A DNA stretch of 64,000 bases from Hyphomicrobiales bacterium. Its GTDB lineage: Bacteria; Pseudomonadota; Alphaproteobacteria; Rhizobiales; Rhizobiaceae. Positions 18,777-28,005 of this stretch are shown here, piece by piece (the first letter of the stretch is position 1; the number at the start of each line of letters is the position of its first letter). The notes below the pieces were generated by a model. It did not search any database, was not told where the DNA came from, and saw only the letters and a program-made list of their open reading frames with translations. The stretch spans positions 829,558-893,557 of the forward strand of contig UICE01000003.1 of assembly GCA_900471815.1 (NCBI GenBank). Reading direction: 5' to 3'. Both the position numbers and the translations under genes were made by a program.

Positions 18777-20090
18777 TCACCGGCCTCTAATTTTTCCTAT
18801 CATACGATATAGGATCTGAGCTGCTCGATAAAATGGAGGATGATTTTTCAGCTTGTTTGCAATCACCCAGGCGAGCGGAACGTCGGTTTTGCTGCGACGG
18901 GTTCTAAGAGATTGTATCTCACTCAGAGCGGCCTTGTATTCGCTTTCTACGCCAGTCAGATATCGAAAGTTAGCGATGTCATAGGACTTTATTGCAGCCA
19001 ACGCCCCCATAGTTGTATCGTGAGCAGGCATATTTGTAATGTATCGCTCAACATTGGTACCACGTCGAACCGCTTCTAGATGTTGGTGGCCATACTTCAG
19101 GCAAGGCTCCAGATGGGCGCCTTCCGCCCACTCGTTCCATGCATTGATAAATACAAACTTCTCTTTATTTTGAGTATCCTCAAGTGTCTTTAAACTTTGA
19201 TTGCGTAGCCAAAACTCAAATAATTCTGGCGAAGAGTTTTTGAATATAAATGGGTCGTTTTGCCTTCTTGCTGTGTTGTCCCAAGAAGGCATAGTCCCAT
19301 GAAAAAATAAAAAGTCATTGTGAACACGATCGATGGATGCAGACATTACGGCTCTATAATCCATTACGTTGCCGCAAAACTCAGGATTAGTGAATTTCGG
19401 CACATCAGAAGCAAAAGAATTTTGAAGATACTGGTGCGGTGGAAATTCTACGAGCGCGTCGCATCCCCAGTCAGAAGGATGAAAAATATCATAAAATGCC
19501 ACAGACGCTATGAATAAGCCTGGAAGGCCAGCAGCTTTCGCCTGTTTCCGCCAATGCGCAAAAGTTTTCTTAGAATCCGCGAGTATGTCCGGACGATAAA
19601 CGATTATGAGGGGCAATCCGTCATAACGAATATACCGATCATCCTGCATGGTGGGGATGATGTCATCAATGATGTGATTGTCATTTTCTACGCTGTGCTC
19701 GTTAGACAGCAAAACCTCATTGTTGCCGCCATCCCACCGCTTTGTCCAATTTTCATTGGCCCAGCAAAAACAAAAGGGCATATCGATTTTGTTTTTAATA
19801 AAGACATCAATCGGTTTTTCGAGAATACGACGACCGGAAAACCAGTAATAGTAGAAACAGAATCCGTATATGCCATATTCTTTTGCGAGCGTCGCTTGAG
19901 CGGCTAAAGTCTCCGGCATGCGGAGATCATAAAAACCTAGGTCCTTCGGTATCTGCGGTTGATAGTGCCCCTCATAGTTCGGTTTTGCCTTGGCTACGTT
20001 GGTCCATTCCGTAAAACCTGCTCCCCACCATTCGGAGTTTTCTTTCACGGGATGGAACTGCGGAAGGTAGAAGGCAATGGGCTTGATCAT
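18777..20090 (-). CDS. WbsX-like glycosyltransferase (GH99-like domain)
   Basis: 437-residue protein of the Glyco_tran_WbsX family (PF14307), which has a GH99-like barrel and occurs in O-antigen clusters. Clear features are the start IAFYLPQFHPVKENSEWWG, FTEWTNVAKAKPNYEGHYQP, YGFCFYYYWFSGRRILEKP, FCWANENWTKRWDG and later INAWNEWAEGAHLEP. Family biochemistry is poorly known; it could build or trim glycosidic bonds. No signal peptide is visible, so it acts in the cytosol. Paired with RgpF-like proteins, it fits a rhamnose-rich or related glycan. Confidence 0.85.
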   Translation of the reverse strand: MIKPIAFYLPQFHPVKENSEWWGAGFTEWTNVAKAKPNYEGHYQPQIPKDLGFYDLRMPETLAAQATLAKEYGIYGFCFYYYWFSGRRILEKPIDVFIKNKIDMPFCFCWANENWTKRWDGGNNEVLLSNEHSVENDNHIIDDIIPTMQDDRYIRYDGLPLIIVYRPDILADSKKTFAHWRKQAKAAGLPGLFIASVAFYDIFHPSDWGCDALVEFPPHQYLQNSFASDVPKFTNPEFCGNVMDYRAVMSASIDRVHNDFLFFHGTMPSWDNTARRQNDPFIFKNSSPELFEFWLRNQSLKTLEDTQNKEKFVFINAWNEWAEGAHLEPCLKYGHQHLEAVRRGTNVERYITNMPAHDTTMGALAAIKSYDIANFRYLTGVESEYKAALSEIQSLRTRRSKTDVPLAWVIANKLKNHPPFYRAAQILYRMIGKIRGR

Positions 20091-20195
20091 GAATCTCAGC
20101 TTCTGATTGCATTAACTAGAGGTGTATTGAAGGCCACTTTGGTGGCCTGTCAAACTTTAATTCACATTCGTCAGCGAGCATGTGAATTGCTGATA

Positions 20196-21395
20196 TCACC
20201 CACGAGGAGCGATTAACCCAGCGAGAAACTTTGCTGCGCCTGTCAAAAATGGGGTTCTGCGGATGATGCTAGTTAACCGAATTGCCAGCCGCCATGTCGT
20301 GCTAGAATGAACGTTGTGAAGTTGCTCTCTCAAACTATCGAGCGTATCTGACAATCTGTTTATGCGAGCCAATCTGGTCTCATTTTCTAATCGAGTGGTC
20401 TCAAAGGCATTGGCAAGCTTCGCGTGTTCTTCTTGCGCTATTTGCAGCGAGGACCTAAGCGAGCTGATTTCTACCTTGTGACTGTGGAGAGCTTGGTTGG
20501 CTGCCTCAAGCAAGGCATCTTGTTCCTGGCGATCATTTGCGCAAGCACTTAAATCGTTTTGTGTTTTGCGTAGAAGGAATTCATCATCAATTACTTGCCA
20601 GTCGCTCGCATCGAAAAATCCGTAATATTGAATCTTTAGGTCAATAATGGTGTTGGAGCAAATTGCTAGAAAATACATTGGAGTGGCGGTGACACCGTCA
20701 AATCTTTCCGTCCATTTCGGGACGTCTGCATAAGTCATCTTAAAGTCGTTGTTTGGCATTTTCCATTCTCCATGGCCGTCGATTTCAACGACATGCGAGG
20801 ATGCTCCCGAAAATTGACCAAACAATTTGGTATGCTTAAACGTATTATTCAGCGCATCCTGAAATTCGGAAAATGCCAATTCTTTCAGATGATATGGATT
20901 ATCATAGTTGAAGCGATTGCTATAATTCTCCTTATTTGGAGTGGATATTATCAACAAGCCGTTGCTCTTTAGCACTCGCTGCAATTCATTGATTGCGGCA
21001 ATTGGGTCATCGACATGTTCTACTGTTTCAAAGCAGACGATTACGTCAAATGTGTCTGTATCGAAAGGCAAATGCGCAAGATCGCCAACTTCAAATTGAA
21101 CATTGCGAATTTTTGCGTATTTGCGTTTCGCATAGGCAATCGCGTTGGCGGCAAGGTCCATGCCAATGATGTTTTTTGCCTTCTCGGCCATAATGGCGGT
21201 GCCATATCCTTCGCCAGATGCAATGTCCAACACTGCTTTCCCGCGTATAAATTGTGTCGCAAATGCGTAGCGGGCTAAGTGCTCCGCTGCGATACGTCCG
21301 CCCATGCCGGGTATATATCGCTCGCCATCGAATGGAAGCTCGATAATTTCTTCGACAGCTTGTTTAGAATCGCTTGAATTATTGCTTTTAGACAT
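20196..21395 (-). CDS. SAM-dependent methyltransferase with C-terminal coiled coil
   Basis: 399-residue protein. The methyltransferase half has AVLDIASGEGYGTAIMA (motif I, ~54-70), GMDLAANAIAYAK, FDVIVCFETVEHVDDP and LKSNGLLIISTPNK. After ~270 a heptad-rich stretch to ~370 (ALHSHKVEISSLRSSLQIAQ, RLARINRLSDTLDSLREQL) predicts a long coiled coil, and the chain closes with a short hydrophobic/basic tail. In O-antigen systems such a layout occurs in chain-terminating enzymes that measure polymer length, but that role is only inferred here. It lies between the double glycosyltransferase and the WbsX-like gene. Confidence 0.82.
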   Translation of the reverse strand: MSKSNNSSDSKQAVEEIIELPFDGERYIPGMGGRIAAEHLARYAFATQFIRGKAVLDIASGEGYGTAIMAEKAKNIIGMDLAANAIAYAKRKYAKIRNVQFEVGDLAHLPFDTDTFDVIVCFETVEHVDDPIAAINELQRVLKSNGLLIISTPNKENYSNRFNYDNPYHLKELAFSEFQDALNNTFKHTKLFGQFSGASSHVVEIDGHGEWKMPNNDFKMTYADVPKWTERFDGVTATPMYFLAICSNTIIDLKIQYYGFFDASDWQVIDDEFLLRKTQNDLSACANDRQEQDALLEAANQALHSHKVEISSLRSSLQIAQEEHAKLANAFETTRLENETRLARINRLSDTLDSLREQLHNVHSSTTWRLAIRLTSIIRRTPFLTGAAKFLAGLIAPRG

Positions 21396-21422
21396 GGCGA
21401 AATTCCCATTTTTTCGGCTTGC

Positions 21423-23999
21423 TCAAGCAACTTTCATCTTGTGACGCGCTATAACGTTTTCGAGATACTCAAACAACTCTGCAGCTTGGTTGTCGAAACT
21501 TTGAATATTATCCTTATAGGGATTGGAATAGGTTTTGAGAAATTCTTGCTTCTGAATGACGTTTTCCATGGCGTTTTTCAAATGGATACTGTTATTTGAA
21601 ATGGGGATAATGTCGCCATTTTCTCCAGGAACTATGTCTTCAGTTGCTCCCCCGGCTTCAGTTACAATCACCCAGACATCGCGTATCAGTGCTTCTCGAA
21701 CGGTTAGTCCGAAGCTTTCTTTCCATTGTGACGGAAATAGAAGAACGTCTATTTGGGAAAAGAACTCATCGATTGTTTCTTGGGTGTAGGCCGCAACTAC
21801 ACGCACCGGATTCGAAGCGTTTAGTCCTTCCAAATCCACCGTGCTACGGCCTTGATTAAGGGTATTGTCTACAAGCACCAGCTCAACGTTGCATGGTGGT
21901 AAGTCCGAAAAAGCCTTTCGAACCAATTCATAACCTTTAATCGGAGTAGCTCCCCCGACGTAGCCAAATCTAATGCGGTCAGATGGGTGGCGCTTATAAG
22001 TTTGAAGTGGTTTTTTTATTCCGTTTTTATTTACCGAAATTCGCTCGGGCTCAAATCCATTTTGGATGTGAAGTTCTTTGAAATAAGCGCTTGGCGAGAT
22101 TATCCCATCCGCTCGGTGGAGACACTCCAAGACAATTGCGCTGCGATCTCTGTTAAATTGGCTGTCCTGAACGCAGCTGGAGCAGATTTGGGGATCAATC
22201 CATTGTTGATTACAGAACTTGTTGTCACCGGTCACCATGAACTGCCGCTCACAAAGCCACCATGCATCGTGAAGGGTAACCGTATATGGGATATCAAAAT
22301 CATTACAAGCGGTTGCCAACTCAACGCCCAGAGTTTGGATTGAATGCAGTTGTACGATGTCAGGTTTGATAGATTTCAGGACCTCTTTGAAAACCTGGCC
22401 CATTGTATAGTCCTTGATATCCATAAGACGGTTTCGGACTATTGGCACCTTTGCGGCAAAAACTGTGGCTCCCTTGGCGCTATATCGCACTAGGTCGTAG
22501 TCGCCTGCACTGGTATTTGACCAAGATGTGAATATGTACACTTCAACATTTTTGTTAGCTGCGAAACGTTGCGCAATCTCCTCAACAACTATGGTCGCTC
22601 CTCCATACGATTGAGGAGAGAAGTAAATATTCGCAAGAAGTATTCTTGTAACATTTGGATTGGGACTGGCAAAGGTCGATACAAGTGAGGCCAATTGCCG
22701 GTTTGCGATGTTTTCCGGCGCGTATATTTGGCGGACCATGCGATAGGCATTTTCACCAATCTGAGAAGCTCTTACAGGATCATCCACGAGCGAGAGCAGG
22801 GCTTGTTCCCATTCAGTTGGACTTGAGGCTAGAAGGCCAGTTTCACCGTCGACGATAACAGAAGAGAAGGCCTCGGCGGGCGAGCATACAGTCGGAAGCC
22901 CCACAATCGACGCCTCAAGAAACTTAATGTTGCTTTTCGCGTTGTTGAAAATACTATTTTCTAGCGGGGCGATCGAAATATCCGCACTGGCGATAGTCTC
23001 TAAATAGCCTTCGAAGGTAGTGAACGGGATTCGCTCAATCCTATGGGCAAACCTGCCAAATCTGGATTCGATGTTTAGTTCGCCGATGATGCGAAGCTTG
23101 ACGTTGGCACGCTTCGCAAGAACGTTATAAATAGCTTCACTGGCACACAAAAAGTCGACATCATGAGTTTTTGTGCCGGAACCATAGACGATGGTTACCC
23201 CGTCTTCGAAGGGCACCCGTTTTGTAACCTTGTCGCGGATATTTTCTGCTATTCTTATGGTGTCAGCATCCAACGCGTTTTCGATAACGTATGCCGGTCT
23301 GCCCGTAGTTTCGGTCATCACTTGGGCAATGACTTTCGTCGATCCTATTCCTTCATCGCAGAGAAGTAGCGCCTCGCGATATAGCTTCATCCCGTCCAAC
23401 AGGCTGTTTCGGCTGTGAGAATCTAAACGCTGTAAATTCGTATTGGACGAATAGCCTTCCGGATCGAAGATTAGGTCATCAACTTCCCAAAATGTTCGTA
23501 TCCCGAGGCGCTTACACTCGTTCGCCAGTAAGATGACATCCGGCACCGCAGGCACTCTATAAAATATTACTATCGGGTAGCTCTGAAGAAGGTTTCGGAC
23601 TTTGTCGAAGTCCGTCCAATTGACAATCTTGGTTTCAATATCAAGTTCGGCAAACAATTCGGCTTTTTGGTCCACCCGATATTTTTTGCATTGGGGAATG
23701 GACATTTCCGCAACTATTAAAACGCGCCGAGTCATGAATTCAGATGCGCTGGGGCCTTCCGACACAGGATAAAACGTTGACAGGGCGGCTTTGCTTTCAT
23801 CGGTAGCCGAGGACAAAAGCGACGCCCGTCTTTTTGCAATTAGGGACCATAATGTGCCATTTATTGCGAACCCGAAAATCCTCAACAAGGTTTTTCGTAT
23901 GCCAAAGATGCGAACAGATTCTAACAGTTTTCTGCCGGCAAAATGCAGCACATTTGTTGCGCGTCGAATGTGCCCGGAAATTCCTTGCAAAGAATTCAT
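21423..23999 (-). CDS. Double-domain glycosyltransferase
   Basis: 858-residue protein with two GT-B-type glycosyltransferase units. The first (~90-440) has RRVLIVAEMSIPQCKKYRVD, TFWEVDDLIFDPEGY, and a donor half with ISIAPLENSIFNNAKSNIKF. The second (~450-850) starts VTRILLANIYFSPQSYGGAT and has FGYVGGATPIKGYELV and the E-x7-E motif in ESFGLTVREAL. The first ~70 residues are basic and hydrophobic and may bind the membrane. Two fused transferases suggest that it adds two residues of a repeat or adaptor. Sugars cannot be predicted. Confidence 0.82.
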   Translation of the reverse strand: MNSLQGISGHIRRATNVLHFAGRKLLESVRIFGIRKTLLRIFGFAINGTLWSLIAKRRASLLSSATDESKAALSTFYPVSEGPSASEFMTRRVLIVAEMSIPQCKKYRVDQKAELFAELDIETKIVNWTDFDKVRNLLQSYPIVIFYRVPAVPDVILLANECKRLGIRTFWEVDDLIFDPEGYSSNTNLQRLDSHSRNSLLDGMKLYREALLLCDEGIGSTKVIAQVMTETTGRPAYVIENALDADTIRIAENIRDKVTKRVPFEDGVTIVYGSGTKTHDVDFLCASEAIYNVLAKRANVKLRIIGELNIESRFGRFAHRIERIPFTTFEGYLETIASADISIAPLENSIFNNAKSNIKFLEASIVGLPTVCSPAEAFSSVIVDGETGLLASSPTEWEQALLSLVDDPVRASQIGENAYRMVRQIYAPENIANRQLASLVSTFASPNPNVTRILLANIYFSPQSYGGATIVVEEIAQRFAANKNVEVYIFTSWSNTSAGDYDLVRYSAKGATVFAAKVPIVRNRLMDIKDYTMGQVFKEVLKSIKPDIVQLHSIQTLGVELATACNDFDIPYTVTLHDAWWLCERQFMVTGDNKFCNQQWIDPQICSSCVQDSQFNRDRSAIVLECLHRADGIISPSAYFKELHIQNGFEPERISVNKNGIKKPLQTYKRHPSDRIRFGYVGGATPIKGYELVRKAFSDLPPCNVELVLVDNTLNQGRSTVDLEGLNASNPVRVVAAYTQETIDEFFSQIDVLLFPSQWKESFGLTVREALIRDVWVIVTEAGGATEDIVPGENGDIIPISNNSIHLKNAMENVIQKQEFLKTYSNPYKDNIQSFDNQAAELFEYLENVIARHKMKVA

Positions 24000-24046
24000 C
24001 CCATTACCGGTAATGCGCGAACATATGGACTATTGGTGTGCTCCAA

Positions 24047-24793
24047 TCACTGATGGCCAAAGTAAGCGTCTGCAACAGTTTGTGAATCCCCATCCATCTT
24101 TATCTTTCCGTGTTCCAACCAAACAATCCGGGTGCAATTTTTAAGGAGAAGTTCCCGAGAGTGACTAGCAATGATAAGAATTTTCGTCTCGTTGACGAGT
24201 CCCCGCAACCGCTCGTTTGCCTTGTTTTGAAAACTCTCGTCTCCTGCAGCGAGCCACTCGTCCATGATCAATATTTCGGGCTTGATGACTGTAGAAATCG
24301 AGAACGCTAGTCGCAATTGCATACCTGTCGAGTATGTCCTGACGGGCATATCCAGAAAGCTTCCTAATTCGGAAAACTCTTCGATCTCATTTTGCTTCTC
24401 GGCCATTTGTTTTTTTGAGAAGCCAAGAAGCGCCCCGCGTATGCCGATATTTTCCCTGCCAGTTGCCTCAGGATCGATACCCAGCGAAATATTAATTAAA
24501 GACGTGCATTTGCCGTTGATAGATATGCGGCCACCCGAAGGGTAATATACACCGCTCATCACCCGCAAAAGTGTGGTTTTTCCTGAGCCGTTGTGGCCGA
24601 TAAGTCCAAGCCGATCGCCTTCTTTGAGGCTTATATTTATCGAATCCAAGCCTCGAATGACAACATGTCCTTCCGAGTTCGAGCCGATTGTCCCCCCGGT
24701 TGCCAGGCTCATAACCTGGTTCTTAAGTGATCTGCTTCTCGCGTTATAAATAGGGAAATCTACAGTAACATCTTCAAGAGACATGGAAGTCAT
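24047..24793 (-). CDS. wzt: Polysaccharide ABC exporter, ATP-binding subunit (Wzt-like, short form)
   Basis: 248-residue ATPase that powers export of an undecaprenyl-linked glycan across the inner membrane. Walker A GHNGSGKTT (66-74), the divergent Wzt/KpsT-type signature YSTGM (154-158), and Walker B ILIMDE (174-179) are present. It stops soon after the nucleotide-binding domain, so it lacks the C-terminal carbohydrate-binding domain of O9a-type Wzt. The ATG at 24793 has GAAGG 6 nt upstream and matches the usual family start (MTSMSLEDVTVDFP); ATG 24817 and an upstream frame to 24886 overlapping wzm are less likely. Confidence 0.88.
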   Translation of the reverse strand: MTSMSLEDVTVDFPIYNARSRSLKNQVMSLATGGTIGSNSEGHVVIRGLDSINISLKEGDRLGLIGHNGSGKTTLLRVMSGVYYPSGGRISINGKCTSLINISLGIDPEATGRENIGIRGALLGFSKKQMAEKQNEIEEFSELGSFLDMPVRTYSTGMQLRLAFSISTVIKPEILIMDEWLAAGDESFQNKANERLRGLVNETKILIIASHSRELLLKNCTRIVWLEHGKIKMDGDSQTVADAYFGHQ

Positions 24794-24825
24794 GTTTACC
24801 TTCACAATTTCATTCATAGTTCTGA

Positions 24826-25632
24826 TTAGAGCCAGTACGTCACGCGTGAGCGAAACCGGTTCAGGAATAACATCGCAACTGCCCAACCTATGACAGCCAT
24901 GGCGGACACAACGCCCCAGTTTAATGCGCTACCGGTACTTCCGAGCAACGGCTCACGTATGACGCTGATGAGGTGATAGAAGGGATTGAAGTCCAAAATG
25001 AGTAGCGATTTATCGGCAGGCAGTTGATGCGGTTGCCACATGATGGGGGTAACATACATTCCCACTTGCATGATGTTTTGTATGATTTGCGTCAGGTCGC
25101 GATAACGGGTGCAGACTATTGACAAGATTACCATCATCCAGAGCAGATTTATCGAAACGAGTGCGAATCCTGGAATCACTAGAAGCGCTTCCCATCCAAA
25201 GAATTTTCCGAATATTAAAAGGATGACCGGAAGAATTATGATATTGTGGAAGAGGATTATGGAGTTTCGCCACCAGGTTCTGAGAATATATGTGAAGAAC
25301 GGCAGGGGCAACTGCAACATCGTGTCGGAGTTTGATATGAAACTGACACAGCCTTCGTTGATGAGCTGAGAATAGTATCCCCACATAATCAGGCCCACGC
25401 AGATGAAGGGCAGAAACTCCGACATCGGGGACCGGAAGATTGTGCCGAAAACCAGGCCAAGAGCTGCGATTAACACGCCCATATTGATGGTTAGCCAAAA
25501 GGCGCCCACACTTGATCGTCGATAACGTTGAGCGACATCCTGCCAACCTAATAGTGCTGCAAGCCGAAAATTGCCGACGGCGCTGGTTATGTCTTCCCAG
25601 GCCGTTATCTTCTGCGAATTCGCTATAGTCAT
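24826..25632 (-). CDS. wzm: Polysaccharide ABC exporter, permease subunit (Wzm-like)
   Basis: ABC-2-type membrane subunit, 268 residues from the ATG at 25632 (MTIANSQKITAWEDI). It has the amphipathic LGWQDVAQRYRRSSVGAFWL segment followed by six hydrophobic helices, including FLPFICVGLIMWGYYSQLIN and VGMYVTPIMWQPHQLP, typical of Wzm/KpsM. The frame remains open to 25857, adding 75 polar residues; ribosome sites are weak for both, so the start is not certain. It is the first gene of the leftward arm, directly upstream of wzt. Confidence 0.87.
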   Translation of the reverse strand: MTIANSQKITAWEDITSAVGNFRLAALLGWQDVAQRYRRSSVGAFWLTINMGVLIAALGLVFGTIFRSPMSEFLPFICVGLIMWGYYSQLINEGCVSFISNSDTMLQLPLPFFTYILRTWWRNSIILFHNIIILPVILLIFGKFFGWEALLVIPGFALVSINLLWMMVILSIVCTRYRDLTQIIQNIMQVGMYVTPIMWQPHQLPADKSLLILDFNPFYHLISVIREPLLGSTGSALNWGVVSAMAVIGWAVAMLFLNRFRSRVTYWL

Positions 25633-25906
25633 ATGGAAGCGCGTCTTTCTGTCATTTAAAGCGAGGGTAGTGGCGCTGGCTATATACCGAAAATCACGGC
25701 AATTCCATGAGGAGATTAAATTTCTAAATGCTCGTGGCAACTGTTCCCACTTGGAGTGTGGCCCTGAAGCCTCCACATTTTGTGCTGCTTCGCGGGTGTC
25801 AAAGTGTTGGTGCCGCGGCGGATGCGTGTCAAAAGAGGTCGCGGGCAAGAAACTCATAGGCCGATTGCTGGATTAGGATGAACCCAAATAAAAGGGGACT
25901 GGTCCA

Positions 25907-27949
25907 TTGCCGTCACATGATGATCCGCTTTTGCAACCCTATCAGCTGAAACATTTGCGGCTTAAAAACCGCATCATGTCGACCAGTCATGAGCCTGCCT
26001 ATTCAGAAGATGGCATGCCGAAGCAGCGGTATAGGCTTTATCATACGGAAAAGGCAAAGGGCGGCATTGCGCTGACAATGACCGCTGGTTCGGCTGTCGT
26101 GTCCCGGGAATCGCCGCCTGCTTTCGGTAATCTGCACGCCTATAACGATGAGATCGTGCCGTGGTTGCGCGAATTGACAGATGATTGTCATGAGCACGGT
26201 GCTGCCGTGATGATACAGCTTACACATCTTGGCCGCCGCACCAGCTGGAACAAGGCCGATTGGCTGCCCGTCATATCAGCATCACCCATACGCGAGCCAG
26301 CCCACCGCGCTTTTCCCAAAGAGGCCGAGGACTGGGATATTGAACGGATCATCATGGATTATGCTTCTGCGGCGCAGCGCATGCAGGCAGCCGGATTGGA
26401 TGGCATTGAGTTCGAGGCATATGGCCATCTTATGGATGGTTTCTGGTCGCCCGCCACGAATAAACGAGGAGACGAATATGGCGGTTCGCTGGATAATCGT
26501 CTGCGTTTTACATGGTCGGTGATCGATGCTGTACGCAAAGCTGTCGGACCGGATTTCATCGTCGGCATTCGCATGGTTGCGGATGAAGATTGGGAGCAGG
26601 GGCTTTCAAAACAGGAAGGTATGGAGATTGCCCGGCGTATCGCAGCATCGGGAAAGTTTGATTTTCTCAATATTATTCGTGGTCATATCGATACGGATGC
26701 GGCGCTGAATGAAGTAATTCCCATTCAGGGCATGCGCTCTTCCCCGCATCTCGATTTTGCCGGAGATGTTCGCGAGGCGACAAAGTTTCCTGTGTTTCAT
26801 GCGGCCAGAATTGCCGATGTTGCCACTGCCAGACATGCGGTTGCCGAGGGTAAGCTGGATATGGTGGGGATGACACGTGCTCATATCGCTGACCCGCATA
26901 TCGTACGTAAAATAATGGCAGGCGAAGAACATCGTATAAGGCCGTGTGTTGGAGCGACCTATTGCCTTGATCGCATTTACGAGGGCGGAGAGGCGTTGTG
27001 TATTCACAATGCTGCAACAGGCCGCGAGATTTCAATGCCGCATGTGATTTCCAAAGCCAGCCAAAGCAAGTCGGTGGTTGTCGTAGGAGCAGGTCCCGCA
27101 GGACTTGAAGTGGCACGCGTTGCAGCTGAGGCTGGCCACAGGGTCGAAATACTCGAGGCTGCTGATAAAGCGGGCGGCCAAGTGATGTTGGCTTCAAAAA
27201 ACCCCCGCCGTAAGGAAATGATCGGCATTGTTGATTGGCGTCTTGCCGAGCTTGAGCGCCTCGGTGTTCCGCTGCAATACAATATATGGGCTGAGGCTAA
27301 TGATATTATATCTCTTGATCCGGATATTGTCGTTATCGCAACGGGTGGACTGCCACAGAACCCGCCACTTGCTGCCGGGGACGATCTGGTTACGTCGAGC
27401 TGGGATATTTTGGCTGGATCCGTGAAACCCGGTGAAAATGTCCTGCTCTACGACGATAATGGCGGGCACCAAGGTATGAGTGCGGCTGAAGTCATCGCGC
27501 AAGGTGGTTCAAAGCTGGAGCTGGTTAGTCCTGAGCGCTTTTTCGCGCCAGAGATGGGAGGCATGAATCACGTGCCCTATATGCGCGTGTTTCAACAGCA
27601 AGGCGTGCGCGTGACGATCAATACTCGGCTGTTGTCGGTTAAGCGCCTTGGCAATCAACTCATCGCCATATTGGGCTCTGATTACGCACCAGAATATCGG
27701 GAAGAAAGAACGGTCGACCAGGTGGTTGTCGAGCATGGCACATTGCCCATCGACGATCTCTACCGCGAATTGAAGCCGCTTTCGCGCAATGGTGGTGCGG
27801 TCGATTATGACAGGCTGGTCAATGGCGGAGCGATTTTCCCGGTTCGTTCGGAAGGGCAATTCGATCTTTTGCGCATTGGCGATGCCGTTCATGCCCGCAA
27901 CATTCATGCGGCGATCTATGACGGCCTGCGTTACGCAACACGCTTTTAG
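25907..27949 (+). CDS. DgcA-like NADH:flavin oxidoreductase (N-methyl amino acid demethylase)
   Basis: 680-residue protein with an old-yellow-enzyme FMN barrel (1-~340: LKNRIMSTSHEPAYSEDGMP, IQLTHLGRR, GMTRAHIADPHI), an Fe-S loop, then a FAD/NAD domain (VVVVGAGPAGLEVARVAAEA near 390). The family includes dimethylglycine demethylase DgcA and N-methylproline demethylases of the stachydrine pathway. The cluster loop reads C-x5-C-x11-C (CVGATYC...C), one Cys fewer than the four in trimethylamine dehydrogenase, as I recall for DgcA. Start is a TTG at 25907 behind AGGGG. A role in dimethylglycine or N-methylproline breakdown is likely. Confidence 0.83.
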   Translation: MPSHDDPLLQPYQLKHLRLKNRIMSTSHEPAYSEDGMPKQRYRLYHTEKAKGGIALTMTAGSAVVSRESPPAFGNLHAYNDEIVPWLRELTDDCHEHGAAVMIQLTHLGRRTSWNKADWLPVISASPIREPAHRAFPKEAEDWDIERIIMDYASAAQRMQAAGLDGIEFEAYGHLMDGFWSPATNKRGDEYGGSLDNRLRFTWSVIDAVRKAVGPDFIVGIRMVADEDWEQGLSKQEGMEIARRIAASGKFDFLNIIRGHIDTDAALNEVIPIQGMRSSPHLDFAGDVREATKFPVFHAARIADVATARHAVAEGKLDMVGMTRAHIADPHIVRKIMAGEEHRIRPCVGATYCLDRIYEGGEALCIHNAATGREISMPHVISKASQSKSVVVVGAGPAGLEVARVAAEAGHRVEILEAADKAGGQVMLASKNPRRKEMIGIVDWRLAELERLGVPLQYNIWAEANDIISLDPDIVVIATGGLPQNPPLAAGDDLVTSSWDILAGSVKPGENVLLYDDNGGHQGMSAAEVIAQGGSKLELVSPERFFAPEMGGMNHVPYMRVFQQQGVRVTINTRLLSVKRLGNQLIAILGSDYAPEYREERTVDQVVVEHGTLPIDDLYRELKPLSRNGGAVDYDRLVNGGAIFPVRSEGQFDLLRIGDAVHARNIHAAIYDGLRYATRF

Positions 27950-28000
27950 GGTCCGGACCCTAGAATGGAGGGCAGCGACCAAGCCGCTGCCCCTTATTTT
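27947..28000 (+). terminator. Perfect palindrome plus terminator hairpin
   Basis: TAGGGTCCGGACCCTA (27947-27962) is a 16-bp perfect palindrome beginning at the stop of the DgcA-like gene. It is followed by GGGCAGCG (27970-27977) pairing with CGCTGCCC (27985-27992) and then CTTATTTT, a plausible Rho-independent terminator. It separates this gene from the convergent binding-protein gene. Confidence 0.6.
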
Positions 28001-28005
28001 CTGGG

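Noticed and set aside
9517-25900. Direct repeats of the tRNA-Leu 3' end marking island ends
   Set aside because: I looked for the tRNA tail sequence near the far end of the island and did not find it.
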